A DNA stretch of 64,000 nucleotides from assembly GCA_964007475.1 (NCBI GenBank), contig CAXFZM010000080.1, forward strand, positions 309,044-373,043, written 5' to 3'. The stretch is from Hybos culiciformis. Lineage: Eukaryota; Arthropoda; Insecta; Diptera; Hybotidae. The translations under genes and the position numbers were made by a program. This document shows positions 63,481 through 64,000 of this stretch, piece after piece (within the stretch, counting starts at the first letter, position 1; each line of letters starts with the position of its first letter). The notes under the pieces were generated by a model, which worked only from the letters and a program-made list of their open reading frames with translations, was not told where the DNA came from and ran no database searches.

Positions 63481-64000
63481 AGAAGTGTAATTTCTAGAGC
63501 TTTAATTTAAGCCAAAAACGGAGGTCCGCCGAAGTCTGGAGCCGGAGTAATGAACAAAAAACCAGCCCAAAGTCAACATTTTATGTGTTAAAGTTAGGGG
63601 GTTTGCTCACCTTATCGTTTATTTCTCCGGATCTAGAAAACCGATTTTCATAAAAATTGCAGAGAAAGAAGCGTCATTTCTAGACCTTTAATTTAAGCCA
63701 AAAACGGAGGTTCTCCGAGGTCTGGAGCCGGAGTAATGAACAAAAAACCAGCCCAAAGTCAACATTTTATGTGTTAAAGTTAGGGGGTTTGCTCACCTTA
63801 TCGTTTATTTCTCTGGATCTAGAAAACCGATTTTCATAAAAATTGCACAGAAAGAAGCGTAATTTCTAGACCTTTAATTTAAGCCAAAAACAGAGGTTCT
63901 CCGATGTCTGGAGCCGGAGTAATGAACAAAAAACCAGCCCAAAGTCAACATTTTATGTGTTAAAGTTAGGGGGTTTGCTCACCTTATCGTTTATTTCTCC
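63261..64000 (+). repeat. Copy 2 of the 10,221-bp-offset duplication, running off the window
   Basis: It is the counterpart of 53040-53780. The match is still in force at the last base, so the duplication may continue to the right. A private 'ctctggatc' lies near 63811. Confidence 0.8.

Larger units (their letters stand above)
1..64000 (+). repeat. 186-bp satellite DNA array, about 340 head-to-tail monomers
   Basis: The phrase 'ataaaaattgcac' recurs at 1, 187, 373, 559 and onward every 186 bp to the window end, always in the same orientation. Copies differ by a few substitutions or rare short indels. The only interruptions are one full MITE (3077-3652) and four truncated copies of it. No monomer is inverted and no unique DNA is present, so both array boundaries lie outside. 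Stop codons occur in all six frames of the monomer, which rules out a protein repeat even though 186 is a multiple of three. Monomers group into linked variant types that define higher-order repeats. The length is close to one nucleosome plus linker, as is common for centromeric and pericentromeric satellites; that location is inference. I do not recognise the family by name. Confidence 0.98.

Noticed and set aside
1..64000. A coding tandem repeat, since 186 is divisible by three
   Set aside because: Every frame on both strands has at least one stop per monomer. The longest uninterrupted frame is about 150 nt.
1..64000. CRISPR array
   Set aside because: The repeat unit is 186 bp and contiguous, with no unique spacers between repeats.
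1..64000. Ribosomal DNA spacer subrepeats
   Set aside because: No rRNA coding sequence occurs anywhere in 64 kb, and the repeats never give way to unique spacer DNA. I cannot exclude homology to a spacer elsewhere in the genome.

Overview
The whole 64 kb window is a eukaryotic satellite DNA array. A 186-bp monomer is repeated head to tail on one strand about 340 times, from the first base to the last, so both array ends lie outside the window. I see no protein-coding gene, tRNA or rRNA. The monomer is about 39% G+C by hand count. It has stop codons in all six frames. CpG is not depleted: 7 observed against about 7 expected in the first monomer. The only non-satellite DNA is a 576-bp AT-rich transposable element at 3077-3652 and four 103-bp remnants of the same element. 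The element looks like a non-autonomous hAT-type MITE, with an 18-bp perfect terminal inverted repeat and an 8-bp target duplication. This fits constitutive (centromeric or pericentromeric) heterochromatin of a eukaryote. The intact CpG content leans towards an organism without heavy CpG methylation, for example an invertebrate. I cannot name the species.

Monomers fall into recognisable types, used as labels below (offsets count from the base equivalent to window position 1). A has 'ttctccgagg' at offsets 62-71; B has 'tccgccgaag' there. C is B plus 'attaaaattgcata' and 'tttcattta'. D has 'tttacat...attacac' across the monomer boundary. E has 'aagacaaa', 'tctagagcc' and 'gttacag'. F has 'ttaagggg' and 'tttacttct'. 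G has 'cgaagg' and 'gcccgag'. H is 185 bp, one A short in 'gaacaaaaacc', with 'tttgttcac'. Q is B with 'accaaccc'. K has 'atgaaaaaaaaacc'. L has 'atttgtagacc' with 'gcccgag'. T is a 253-bp monomer in which 36 bp are replaced by 103 bp of the MITE.

Layout. (1) 1-3076: mixed A, B, C and F monomers, including a 176-bp deleted one. (2) 3077-3652: the full MITE inside a monomer. (3) About 4.3-16.2 kb: higher-order repeats (HORs) of 7, 6 or 5 monomers built on G...H-E-B. (4) About 16.2-31 kb: a 10-monomer HOR that carries the truncated MITE (four copies), interrupted by stretches of the G/H/E type. (5) About 31-50.7 kb: more G/H/E-type HORs, a 2.95-kb block repeated at a 5,391-bp offset, and a stretch of Q-D dimers and trimers near 41.6-44.3 kb. 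(6) About 50.7-64 kb: a separate homogenisation domain without types C to G, with its own variants ('aaatcgcac', 'tagagc', 'gttaaaatt') and duplications at offsets of 2,229, 3,346 and 10,221 bp.

The pieces fit a history of unequal crossing over and local amplification. A MITE landed in one monomer. A derivative lost its left 474 bp plus 36 bp of satellite. That hybrid monomer was then amplified as a normal member of a HOR. Unit lengths match the monomer arithmetic exactly: 1301 = 7x186-1; 1115 = 6x186-1; 929 = 5x186-1; 1921 = 10x186+67-6; 3786 = 20x186+67-1; 4158 = 22x186+67-1.
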